NCBI GenBank assembly: GCA_035513215.1
Contig: DATKCK010000063.1
Coordinates: 1 to 28,635 of the forward strand
Reading direction: 5' to 3'
Source of the DNA: DATCZB01 sp035513215
Lineage (GTDB): Bacteria; Pseudomonadota; Gammaproteobacteria; Steroidobacterales; Rariloculaceae
DNA: 28,635 nucleotides
A program made the translations under genes and the position numbers. Shown here piece by piece: positions 18,180-25,332 of the stretch. Below the pieces are notes generated by a model. That model did no database searches, was not told the origin of the DNA, and worked only from the letters and a program-made list of their open reading frames with translations. Each line of letters begins with the position of its first letter. Within the stretch, counting starts at the first letter, position 1.

Positions 18180-19618
18180 TCGGTCTCTCCGTGATTCATG
18201 CCGCCGGTCGTGGCGGCCGCCCGCTCGTCGATGAAGGCAAGCGCCCAATCGATCCTTGCGAGCGCGCGCTCCCGGCCGACGAGCAGCAAGGTCGTCCCGA
18301 TGCCGGGCGACGCGGCTCGTCCTGTCAGCGCTACGCGCAACGGCTGCGCGACCTTGCCGAGCTTGACGTCGAGGCTTTCGGCCACGCCAGCCACGGCGGC
18401 CTCGGTCGCGGCCTCGCTCCAGTCAGCGACTCCGGCGAGCGCGTCCCTGAGCGCGACGAGCGCGTCACCCGCAACCGGCCGCAGGTGGTCTTTGGCCGAC
18501 TTCTCGTCGAAGGCCTCGTAGTCCTCGTAATAACAATGTGCGCGCTCGGCCATCTCGAGCGTGGTCTGACTGCGCTCGCGCAGCGCCTCGACGGCGAGAC
18601 TGAGCGGCGGGCCGTTGCCGGGGTCTAGCCCCTGGATCTCGAGCTGCTCGGCGAGCAGCGGGACGAGCGCGACGGTCGGCGCCATCTGCATGTGCTGGTG
18701 GTTGACCCAGAGCAGCTTCGCCGGATCGAAGCGCGAGGCCGAGCGGCTGACTTCGCCGAGATCGAAGACCGCGATCATCTCGTCGATCGTGAAGATCTCC
18801 TTGTCGCCGTCGGCGAAGCCGAGCCTGAGCAGATAATTGAGCAGCGCCTCGGGAAAAAAGCCCATGCCGCGGTACTCGAGCACGTTGACGGCGCCGTGGC
18901 GCTTCGAGAGCTTGGCGCCGTCCGGCCCATGAATCATCGGCAAGTGCGCGAAGATCGGCGGCTCGTGGTCGAAGGCGCGATACAGGTTGATCTGCCGCGG
19001 TGTGTTGTTCAGATGATCGTCACCGCGAACCACGTGCGTGATGGCCATATCGATGTCGTCTACGACGACGACGAAGTTGTAGGTCGGCGTGCCGTCGGAG
19101 CGCGCGATGATCAGATCGTCGAGCTCGGTGTTGTCGAACTCGACCTGGCCCTTGATCGCGTCGTCTACGACGACGGTGCCGTCGAGGGGGCTTTTAAAGC
19201 GGACGACGGGATCGATGCCGGCGCGCGGCTCCGCCCGCTCGCGGCAGCGCCCGTCGTAGCGCGGCTTCTCGCCGCGCGTCTGCGCCTCGGCACGCATCGC
19301 GTCGATCTCGTCGCTCGTGCAGTAGCAGCGATAGGCACGGCCGAGCTCGAGCAGCTCGTCGATGCGCTCGCGGTAGCGGTCGAATCGTGCTGTCTGGTAA
19401 ACAGGCTCTTGGTCAGCTTCGAGGCCGAGCCAGGCCATGGCCTCGTGAATGGCGTCGATCGCGGGCTGCGTCGAACGCTCGCGGTCCGTGTCCTCGATGC
19501 GGAGCAGGAATTCGCCGCCATGGCGGCGGGCGAAAAGCCAGCAATAAAGCGCCGTGCGGACGCTACCGATGTGGAGATAGCCGGTGGGACTCGGGGCGAA
19601 GCGGGTGCGGACAGACAT
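18176..19618 (-). CDS. gltX: Glutamyl-tRNA synthetase
   Basis: A 480-residue class I aminoacyl-tRNA synthetase that charges tRNA-Glu. The HIGH-like motif HIGS is at 16-19 (RFAPSPTGYLHIGSVRTAL) and the KMSKS-like KLSKR at 236-240 (GPDGAKLSKRHGA). Zinc-knuckle-like cysteines C98, C100 and C125 match the E. coli positions, but residue 127 is Glu rather than His. FLLRIEDTDRERS and VVRGDDHLNNTPRQI are standard family blocks. The C-terminal anticodon-binding domain reads to LARIDWALAFIDE, and the length is normal. Start ATG 19618. It is the only obvious housekeeping gene between the vapBC and glycan regions, and it is the upstream member of a coupled pair with a sulfotransferase. Confidence 0.96.
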   Translation of the reverse strand: MSVRTRFAPSPTGYLHIGSVRTALYCWLFARRHGGEFLLRIEDTDRERSTQPAIDAIHEAMAWLGLEADQEPVYQTARFDRYRERIDELLELGRAYRCYCTSDEIDAMRAEAQTRGEKPRYDGRCRERAEPRAGIDPVVRFKSPLDGTVVVDDAIKGQVEFDNTELDDLIIARSDGTPTYNFVVVVDDIDMAITHVVRGDDHLNNTPRQINLYRAFDHEPPIFAHLPMIHGPDGAKLSKRHGAVNVLEYRGMGFFPEALLNYLLRLGFADGDKEIFTIDEMIAVFDLGEVSRSASRFDPAKLLWVNHQHMQMAPTVALVPLLAEQLEIQGLDPGNGPPLSLAVEALRERSQTTLEMAERAHCYYEDYEAFDEKSAKDHLRPVAGDALVALRDALAGVADWSEAATEAAVAGVAESLDVKLGKVAQPLRVALTGRAASPGIGTTLLLVGRERALARIDWALAFIDERAAATTGGMNHGETE

Positions 19619-19650
19619 GGGCGCGATTGTACGCGGGCATCAAGCTGCCC

Positions 19651-20745
19651 TCAGCCGCGATTCCACTCTGCTCGGGCGATCTTCAGCCAACGCCGCGCGG
19701 TGCGCCGCAGTACCGAGGCCGTTCCGCGAAATCGTCCCTTGCTCTGTATGGCGAAGTAGCGCTCCGCCTGGAACCGCTGCCGGGCGGTCCATTGCTCCCT
19801 TGGAGTGATCGCCAGATTCCAGGGGAATAGAAGGGCTTCGTCATCGGGGGCTGCACCGCTCGTCAAAGCCGCCCTGGTGTCGTCGAAGGAATAGCCCATC
19901 TGAGCGAATATCTCGCTGCCCAGGTCTTCGAGGTAGCCGAGCGCGAAGTGCCGCGTTTGCGCGTCGTCAGCAAGCCGTCTCCATTTGTCGAGGCTGCTCG
20001 ACGACGGCCGTGTGTGTCGATGTACGCCGACGGGATCGTTCATCGTGCCCTGCGGTGCCGGTGTGGCGGAATAGTCCAGCATGGAATCGTGGAACTCGAT
20101 ACGGAGCGATCTGCACAATCGGGAGATCGCCGCCTCCGGCTCCGCCACGAAGTCTTCGTAGCGCACTTGGATCGCCGCATCGCCCAGCAGCCGGATGCCC
20201 TCGAGGATAAGCCGGGGCGCGTCACGGAGGTCCGGGGCAAACAGGCCTAGAATCGGCCAGTCGCCCTTTACGTACGTCTCCAGCTCCGAGGCCAGCACGG
20301 CGATCGGATTACGCAGCAAGAACACGAACCTGGCGTCGGGAAACAGCCGGTATAGATCCGGAATAATGAAGAAGTAGCGTGGCGTCTTGTCGAGAAACAG
20401 CGTCCGTCCGGCGCGTGCCAGGGCGTTGCCATAGATGACCTGGGCGAACGCCCGTGTGGCATCATCGTAGACGTGGGCACCGTCGGTATAGTGCTCCAGA
20501 AACTCCGACACGGCGGTACGCCGCCAGCGGGCCCCGAACTCGGTCTCGATGCCCTCGTCCCGCTGGCCGTAAACGGGATGCAGCATGATCCACGTTTCCG
20601 CGGAGGTCTGAATATCCGGATGTCCGGCCAGCACGCGCTGCAGCAGCGTGGAACCCGACCGCGGCTGGGAAATGACGAATATCAGGTTCTCGCCCCGGTA
20701 GGCGCACCCGGACGGCGGTTGCAGTATGTTGGCCTGTGAAGTCAT
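19651..20745 (-). CDS. Sulfotransferase family protein 2
   Basis: A 364-residue sulfotransferase-like protein. From ATG 20745 the PAPS 5'-loop is FVISQPRSGSTLLQRVLAGHP (PRSGST at about 28-33), followed by SAETWIMLHP. The 3'-phosphate motif is RFVFLLRNPIAVLASELETY in the middle. FLDKTPRYF and IQVRYEDFVAEPEAAI are further family blocks. The C-terminal extension (about residues 290-364: LLFPWNLAITPREQW and an Arg-rich tail) is longer than in minimal members. Starts at 20772 and 20796 are also open and none has a good ribosome-binding site. It ends 32 bases before gltX on the same strand, so it probably precedes gltX on one transcript. Acceptor unknown; cytoplasmic. Confidence 0.85.
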   Translation of the reverse strand: MTSQANILQPPSGCAYRGENLIFVISQPRSGSTLLQRVLAGHPDIQTSAETWIMLHPVYGQRDEGIETEFGARWRRTAVSEFLEHYTDGAHVYDDATRAFAQVIYGNALARAGRTLFLDKTPRYFFIIPDLYRLFPDARFVFLLRNPIAVLASELETYVKGDWPILGLFAPDLRDAPRLILEGIRLLGDAAIQVRYEDFVAEPEAAISRLCRSLRIEFHDSMLDYSATPAPQGTMNDPVGVHRHTRPSSSSLDKWRRLADDAQTRHFALGYLEDLGSEIFAQMGYSFDDTRAALTSGAAPDDEALLFPWNLAITPREQWTARQRFQAERYFAIQSKGRFRGTASVLRRTARRWLKIARAEWNRG

Positions 20746-20798
20746 GCGACGGAAATGATGCTGAATAATCATACTCTCTGCAGCGCGGTTACACATAA

Positions 20799-20838
20799 GA
20801 TACGACCGGCGCGCTCGAGATACGACCCGTGCGCTCGT
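20799..20838. repeat. Two 20-bp tandem repeats in a divergent intergenic region
   Basis: GATACGACCGGCGCGCTCGA (20799-20818) is followed directly by a copy with three changes (20819-20838). It sits between the divergent sulfotransferase 2 and glycosyltransferase genes, about 120 bases before the latter, and may be a pair of regulator sites. The rest of 20839-20954 is AT-richer (TTTGCTTACAATTTGCATG near 20870) and could hold the forward promoter, but no convincing -35/-10 pair is visible. Confidence 0.5.
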
Positions 20839-20954
20839 CTGCAGAGTAGATCGCGTCCGGTGGTTTGCTTACAATTTGCATGTTTAACTGAACCTCGTTT
20901 CAAAAAGCGCACGCTGGCCCGGTCTGAACTTACCCCAATCACGCACTCCATCGC

Positions 20955-22175
20955 ATGAGAAAGACCGTCAAGTCGTTCTTGAGATCGCTGGGTATCGAGA
21001 TCCGCCGGCCCTCGAAGTCGGTATCGGATATTCGCGAGCGCATCGTGCAGCTCGAGCCGCCGCAGGGCCGGACTTCGCGAGGCCGTGCGCTGCTGGCATA
21101 CGTTCTCGAGCCTTTCCTGCGCGGCAACAGCCCGATCTCGAACGCGCACACGCATGACTGGGAGTCTTTGCAGATTGCCCAGACGCTGCTCGAGCGAGGT
21201 TTCTCAGTCGACGTGATTAGTTATCTCAATCGAACGTTCAACCCTGCCGACGACTACCGCATCTTCATCGGCGCCCGCACCAACTTCGAGCGTATTGCCC
21301 CGCGCGTTCCAGCGGAATGCATCAAGATCGTACATCTCGACACGGCCCATTGGCTGTTCAACAACCAGGCCGCCTATCGTCGTCTGCTGGATCTGCAGAA
21401 GCGTCGGGGTGTCACGCTCGACAACATCAAAACGGTCGAAGCCAACTGGGCTATCGAGCATGCAGACATGGGCACGGTGCTTGGCAACGATTTCACCATC
21501 GATACCTATCGATATGCCGGCAAGCCGCTTTTCCGCATACCCATCTCGACTCCGGAGACGTACGACTGGGCAGCGGACAAGGACATCGAGGCAGCTCGTC
21601 ACCGCTATCTGTGGTTCGGCAGCAGCGGTTTCGTGCACAAAGGTCTCGATCTCGTGCTGGAAGCGTTCGCTGGCATGCCTGACAAGCGGCTGGTGGTCTG
21701 TGGCCCGTTCGACGACGAACCCCGGTTCCTCGATGCCTACCGCAAGGAGCTGTTCGAAACTTCGAACATCGAAGCCACCGGCTGGGTCGATGTCTCCGGG
21801 CAGAAGTTCCGGAATATCGCGCAAAGCTGTATCGGCCTGATCTATCCGAGCTGCTCGGAAGGCGGCGGCGGCAGCGCAATCACCTGCATGCATGCCGGCA
21901 TGGTTCCGCTGCTTAGCCGCGAGACTAGCGTCGACGTCGGCGATAGCGGCCTCATACTGACGAGCAGCGACATTGGCGAAATCCGGGCCCGAGTGCGCGC
22001 GCTGTCGGAAGAACCGGAAGAGAGACTCGCGGCACGCGTGCAGGCGAGTATTGGTATCGCGCGCGAGTCGCATACGCGGGAGATCTTCGCCGCAGCGTTT
22101 GCCCGCTTCGTCGACGATCACCTTCTCCAGCGACCGCGAAATCCGTCCACTTCGTCGTTGGGAGAATCGCCTTGA
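20955..22175 (+). CDS. Glycosyltransferase (GT-B fold, family 1/4-like)
   Basis: A 406-residue GT-B-type glycosyltransferase. The N-terminal half has a positional opening NAHTHDWESLQIAQTLLERGFSVDVISYLN, typical of a Rossmann donor/acceptor domain. The C-terminal half contains HRYLWFGSSGFVHKGLDLVLEAF, LVVCGPFDD, ATGWVDVSGQKF and LIYPSCSEGGGGSAITCMHAGMVPLLS, the loop with the E-x7-type nucleotide-sugar contact. It probably transfers a sugar from a nucleotide donor during surface-glycan assembly at the inner face of the membrane; donor and acceptor are unknown. The basic N-terminus (MRKTVKSFLRSLGIEIRR) may give peripheral membrane attachment. Its stop overlaps a TTG start of the next protein (see methyltransferase). 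First gene of a plus-strand run of three. Confidence 0.83.
   Translation: MRKTVKSFLRSLGIEIRRPSKSVSDIRERIVQLEPPQGRTSRGRALLAYVLEPFLRGNSPISNAHTHDWESLQIAQTLLERGFSVDVISYLNRTFNPADDYRIFIGARTNFERIAPRVPAECIKIVHLDTAHWLFNNQAAYRRLLDLQKRRGVTLDNIKTVEANWAIEHADMGTVLGNDFTIDTYRYAGKPLFRIPISTPETYDWAADKDIEAARHRYLWFGSSGFVHKGLDLVLEAFAGMPDKRLVVCGPFDDEPRFLDAYRKELFETSNIEATGWVDVSGQKFRNIAQSCIGLIYPSCSEGGGGSAITCMHAGMVPLLSRETSVDVGDSGLILTSSDIGEIRARVRALSEEPEERLAARVQASIGIARESHTREIFAAAFARFVDDHLLQRPRNPSTSSLGESP
22160..22164 (+). promoter_or_regulatory. Ribosome-binding site pointing to an upstream TTG start
   Basis: GGGAG, 7 bases before TTG at 22172, where TTGA overlaps the glycosyltransferase stop. No other start nearby has such a signal. 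It marks the probable original start of the methyltransferase gene, in a different frame from its catalytic core. Confidence 0.6.
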
Positions 22176-22287
22176 TTGCTCGCATTGCGAGAACCTTCCG
22201 TCGTATACGCCGAAAGATACGTTTTACATACAGACTTCGGCATCACGCGCTCCCCCTGCTGTTTTCGAGAGTGCCAGGCTCGAATCG

Positions 22288-22881
22288 ATGGTCGGTCCAC
22301 CCGGTGCATGGCAACCGAGCGCTGAGTTCCCCCTGGCCTTCTTGAGTCGCCACGGCCTTGCCAGCCATCATCGCCTGCTGGAAATCGGCTGTGGCGTTCT
22401 ACGTGGCGGAATACATTTGATCCGATACATGGATGCCGGTTGCTATGTGGGGATCGACATTCGGCCCGAGGCGATCAATGAGGCTCACCGAGAGATCGCC
22501 AATCACAAGCTCGCTGCGAAGAACCCCGTGGTTTTCGTTACAGACAACTTCGGGATCGACTTGTTCAGCAGTCCGCAGTTCGACTATGTCCTGGCATTTC
22601 AGGTTTTCTATCACCTGCAAGATAATCTCGTCGGTGACTGCCTCAGAGCCACTGCTGAGTATATGCGCCCCGGGGCAACTCTCTATGCGAACGTTAACGT
22701 GGTACAGGAGCCAGGCGTTTGGCAGGAGTTCCCTTACGTTCAGCGTCCGCTGGAATTCTACGAATCGTTATGCTCGGGTACGCGACTCGAAATGAATGTG
22801 CTTGGGCAACTAGCGGAGTTCGGGTATTCGAATCGATTAGCCGGACGCACTAACCACATGTTGGCGTTCGTTAAGCAGTGA
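22288..22881 (+). CDS. SAM-dependent methyltransferase, N-terminus apparently frameshifted
   Basis: The intact catalytic part is 197 residues from ATG 22288: a class I methyltransferase with motif I LLEIGCGVLRGG, acidic GIDIRPEAI after strand 2, and VLAFQVFYHL in the motif IV region. The conserved VGPPGAW opening is characteristic of a family of small methyltransferases in glycan loci. In the +2 frame, TTG 22172 with a good ribosome-binding site encodes a basic helix-like start (IARIARTFRRIRRKIRFTYR) resembling the N-termini of its neighbours. One extra T in the run at 22262-22265 would join both frames into about 237 residues (LLFFESARLES). Either a one-base deletion, a sequence error, or a genuine short start at 22288. 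Likely target: a sugar hydroxyl or carboxyl. Confidence 0.75.
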   Translation: MVGPPGAWQPSAEFPLAFLSRHGLASHHRLLEIGCGVLRGGIHLIRYMDAGCYVGIDIRPEAINEAHREIANHKLAAKNPVVFVTDNFGIDLFSSPQFDYVLAFQVFYHLQDNLVGDCLRATAEYMRPGATLYANVNVVQEPGVWQEFPYVQRPLEFYESLCSGTRLEMNVLGQLAEFGYSNRLAGRTNHMLAFVKQ

Positions 22882-22962
22882 TTTACGGCTAGGCTGAGCC
22901 GCTGGCGACGATTGGTGCAATAGTGCGGCGCCAATCGGATGAGTGCAGGCTGGAGACCCGGG

Positions 22963-24447
22963 ATGCTCAGGCGACTACACGGCCATGTGCGATGGGTTCG
23001 CGGACGATTGCGTCGTCGCCACGAGCCGATGGTGACCCTCGAGCCCAAGCAGGCAAGCGTCGGACGAGTGTTGATGTCCACGGGTGTCGGCGTCTATGGG
23101 CGCATTCGAAACGGAGAAGGATTTCCGACTCTCCACGCTTCAGGATGGGAGAATTGGCAGCAAAGCCAGACGTTTCTCGATCTCGGCTATACGGTTGACG
23201 TCATCGATTTCACCAACACTCGCAGCCGGCAAGCAAAGCTCCCCTCGTCCAAATACGGAATCAGGAACTGCCCGAGTCTGATCCATGTTACGCACAGCGA
23301 GCAGGACCATCTGATGGAAAGAACACGAGATCCGCGAATCAGCGGCATAAGGCATGTTGCCTTGTCCATAGGCTCGGACAAGCGGCACTACGATCAGGTA
23401 TTGACCGGGTTTGCGATGCTCGCGAGACAGGGGCTGATCAAGCTTCGCTATTCGATGGAGGGTACGGGAGTCCTCGCGAATGTCGATGGACGACGGATCT
23501 ACTACGATCCCAGTGACGGAGGTGCAGTCGACAAGGAAGTTCTTTCAACCTGCGATCTCTATTTTAAACGCAGCTACTATCCTCCCTATCTGACTGACGT
23601 GTCGGAAGCATACAAAGTGCAGCCGCTCGGTCTCTACTATTCCGTTTGCCCTGATTTCACGGATTGGCATGCGGTGACGAGAAATCTTCATTTCGCCAAA
23701 TCGATTCCCGAGATGGCGATCGCGGTTACGCGGCCGTTCTCCCGAGGAATCCGCCGGTACATGAGCGTCAAGACGCTGCAAGCCCCTCCCAGTCCGCATG
23801 AGCCAAAGGTCCTCTTTCTCTGCAAGGCTTTCGTGCCGGACGACCAACATGGTCACGGCTGGCCGACGCGGACGGAACTAACGGAGTTCCGTGCCGAATG
23901 CATAAAGGCGTTGAGAAGCGCGTTTGGTCCGAATTGTATTGCGGGGTTCGTACCCGACAGTGAGTGCAGACGCAAATACACGTCGCTACTGGCGAATGTA
24001 AAGACGGATAGAAAGAGCTACCTCAGCCTTCTGCGGGAATTTCCAGCGATTTGCGTCGCAACCACGGGCTTGCACGGCTCGATAGGCAGCAAGCTGGCTG
24101 AATATGTCGCATTTTCGAAAGCTATAGTGACTGAACGGCTTAATTATCAGGTTCCCGAGTTTCATGAAAACATGCACTATCTGCAGTTCTCGACGCCCGA
24201 AGAGTGTGTCGAATCGTGCCGGCGTCTCGCTGAAGATGAGGCAGCGTGCATGCGAATGAGAACGGCCAATCAAGTCTATTTCGAGACGTTTCTCAGACCA
24301 GACAAACTCGTCCAGCGCACTTTGGACTTTTCGCCCGTCGGTCCGGCGTACAGCCAGACTGGTCGCCGGCTATCGCGGCCCCACCTTACGGCGGCGAAAG
24401 GTCCTTCGCAGCTTGCCCAGCACACGATAGTAAGACCGCCAGGATAG
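22963..24447 (+). CDS. CgeB-like/GT-B glycosyltransferase-like protein
   Basis: A 494-residue protein, probably a glycosyltransferase of the group-1/CgeB-like type. ATG 22963 is preferred over 22939 because GGAG lies 7 bases upstream and the resulting N-terminus (MLRRLHGHVRWVRGRLRRR) is a basic amphipathic helix like its neighbours'. The first domain includes SGWENWQQSQTFLDLGYTVDVIDF. The second has VLFLCKAFVPDDQHGHGW, FPAICVATTGLHGSIGSKLAEY, AFSKAIVTERLNYQVP and HYLQFSTPEECVESCRRL, the usual C-terminal CgeB pattern for nucleotide-sugar binding and group-1 ends. Donor and acceptor are unknown. It ends 78 bases inside the convergent sulfotransferase 3 gene. Confidence 0.72.
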   Translation: MLRRLHGHVRWVRGRLRRRHEPMVTLEPKQASVGRVLMSTGVGVYGRIRNGEGFPTLHASGWENWQQSQTFLDLGYTVDVIDFTNTRSRQAKLPSSKYGIRNCPSLIHVTHSEQDHLMERTRDPRISGIRHVALSIGSDKRHYDQVLTGFAMLARQGLIKLRYSMEGTGVLANVDGRRIYYDPSDGGAVDKEVLSTCDLYFKRSYYPPYLTDVSEAYKVQPLGLYYSVCPDFTDWHAVTRNLHFAKSIPEMAIAVTRPFSRGIRRYMSVKTLQAPPSPHEPKVLFLCKAFVPDDQHGHGWPTRTELTEFRAECIKALRSAFGPNCIAGFVPDSECRRKYTSLLANVKTDRKSYLSLLREFPAICVATTGLHGSIGSKLAEYVAFSKAIVTERLNYQVPEFHENMHYLQFSTPEECVESCRRLAEDEAACMRMRTANQVYFETFLRPDKLVQRTLDFSPVGPAYSQTGRRLSRPHLTAAKGPSQLAQHTIVRPPG

Positions 24448-25332
24448 AGGCACCTTCCCCTGGGATGCATGGAGCGGCCTGTAACCCCAGTACTGCATCT
24501 CTTCATAACAGGCTGCTTCGATGTGTGCGAGCACGCGAGGCGACTCTTCTCGCCACTTTTCAGCGACTGCCTTTTTCGGCGCCTGACTCCTCATCGGATG
24601 AAGTAGCTCATGTCTCTCACTCAGCTTCTCTTTCGAGCGGCGAGTACCATCGAGCATCTGTGGTTCGAGCTCGACACCAATCGCGTCGCAGATTCTCTGC
24701 AAGCTAATTTCAGGAGACGCTACGAGGTCTTCGAATAGCACGGTGACCGACCGATGGGGACTCAGCTCTTCGAGCGCGGTTCGCGCCTCACGCACGCGCC
24801 GGACCCACACGGAGGCAGCATGGTACGCAGTACCCGGGCCCCAAGCGGTCTTCTCCCAGGATAGAGCCACGCCCCGAGGATCGCGAACGATATGAACGAA
24901 TATCGAATTCGGGAAAAGCCGGGCCAACCTTGACACGTGACCGGTGTATGCCGGCCGCTTATCGCCCCAGAACTGCTTCCCCTCGGCCGCGGCATGCGAA
25001 CGATAGAGACTTGCCATCAGCAATGCGAATGACCTTTCGTCGGAACTCTGGTACAGCTCTCTGTCGTTCAGAATGTCGTCATCGACAAACAGCCCGAACC
25101 CGCGAGCGAGCTCGACAGTCGCGTCCAGCCCCGATTCGAAATAGGCCTGTTCATACGGATTGAGTATGCCCTTCTCGTAAGTGACGGCGATCTTCGTATG
25201 CGCATTGAGCATGTTTTGCAGGAGAGTCGTGCCTGACCGGTCGCAGCCCAGCACGAACAAACACCTATCCTGGGGATACTCACCCGGCGTGAGTTGATCG
25301 TTCGCTGTCGTCAAGTTGGACACGAGCGGCAT
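24370..25332 (-). CDS. Sulfotransferase family protein 3
   Basis: A 320-residue sulfotransferase-like enzyme with a textbook PAPS 5'-loop, FVLGCDRSGTTLLQNMLNAH (about 26-45). The 3'-phosphate motif is FVHIVRDPRGVALSWEKTAW, and VTVLFEDLVASPEISLQRICD is the family's next block. The C-terminus (YWGYRPLH, then an Arg/Lys-rich tail) is complete. ATG 25332 lies within the end of the adenylation gene (22-base overlap), so the two are probably co-transcribed and coupled. Its 3' end overlaps the opposite CgeB-like gene by 78 bases, giving complementary mRNA ends. The adjacency suggests that sulfation and the adenylation/ACP chemistry act on one product. Confidence 0.87.
   Translation of the reverse strand: MPLVSNLTTANDQLTPGEYPQDRCLFVLGCDRSGTTLLQNMLNAHTKIAVTYEKGILNPYEQAYFESGLDATVELARGFGLFVDDDILNDRELYQSSDERSFALLMASLYRSHAAAEGKQFWGDKRPAYTGHVSRLARLFPNSIFVHIVRDPRGVALSWEKTAWGPGTAYHAASVWVRRVREARTALEELSPHRSVTVLFEDLVASPEISLQRICDAIGVELEPQMLDGTRRSKEKLSERHELLHPMRSQAPKKAVAEKWREESPRVLAHIEAACYEEMQYWGYRPLHASQGKVPLSWRSYYRVLGKLRRTFRRRKVGPR

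Noticed and set aside
19619..19650. Looked for a tRNA or other RNA gene next to gltX
   Set aside because: Only 32 bases separate the genes, with no cloverleaf or T-arm consensus; none found elsewhere either.
16571..20804. A 14-base match in inverted orientation between the vapB start region (GTATCTTATGTGTA) and the sulfotransferase 2 upstream region near 20790
   Set aside because: A few 14-base matches are expected by chance in a window of this length on both strands; no extended similarity surrounds it.
20860..20885. Possible sigma-54 promoter (GG...TTGCAT) upstream of the glycosyltransferase
   Set aside because: The spacing between GG and GC is 14 bases, not the required 10; a similar near miss before the ACP gene has 9.
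22909..22937. Inverted repeat CGATTGG/CCAATCG before the CgeB-like gene
   Set aside because: Seven-base arms with a 15-base loop just upstream of a well-supported ribosome-binding site; too weak to call an operator or terminator.
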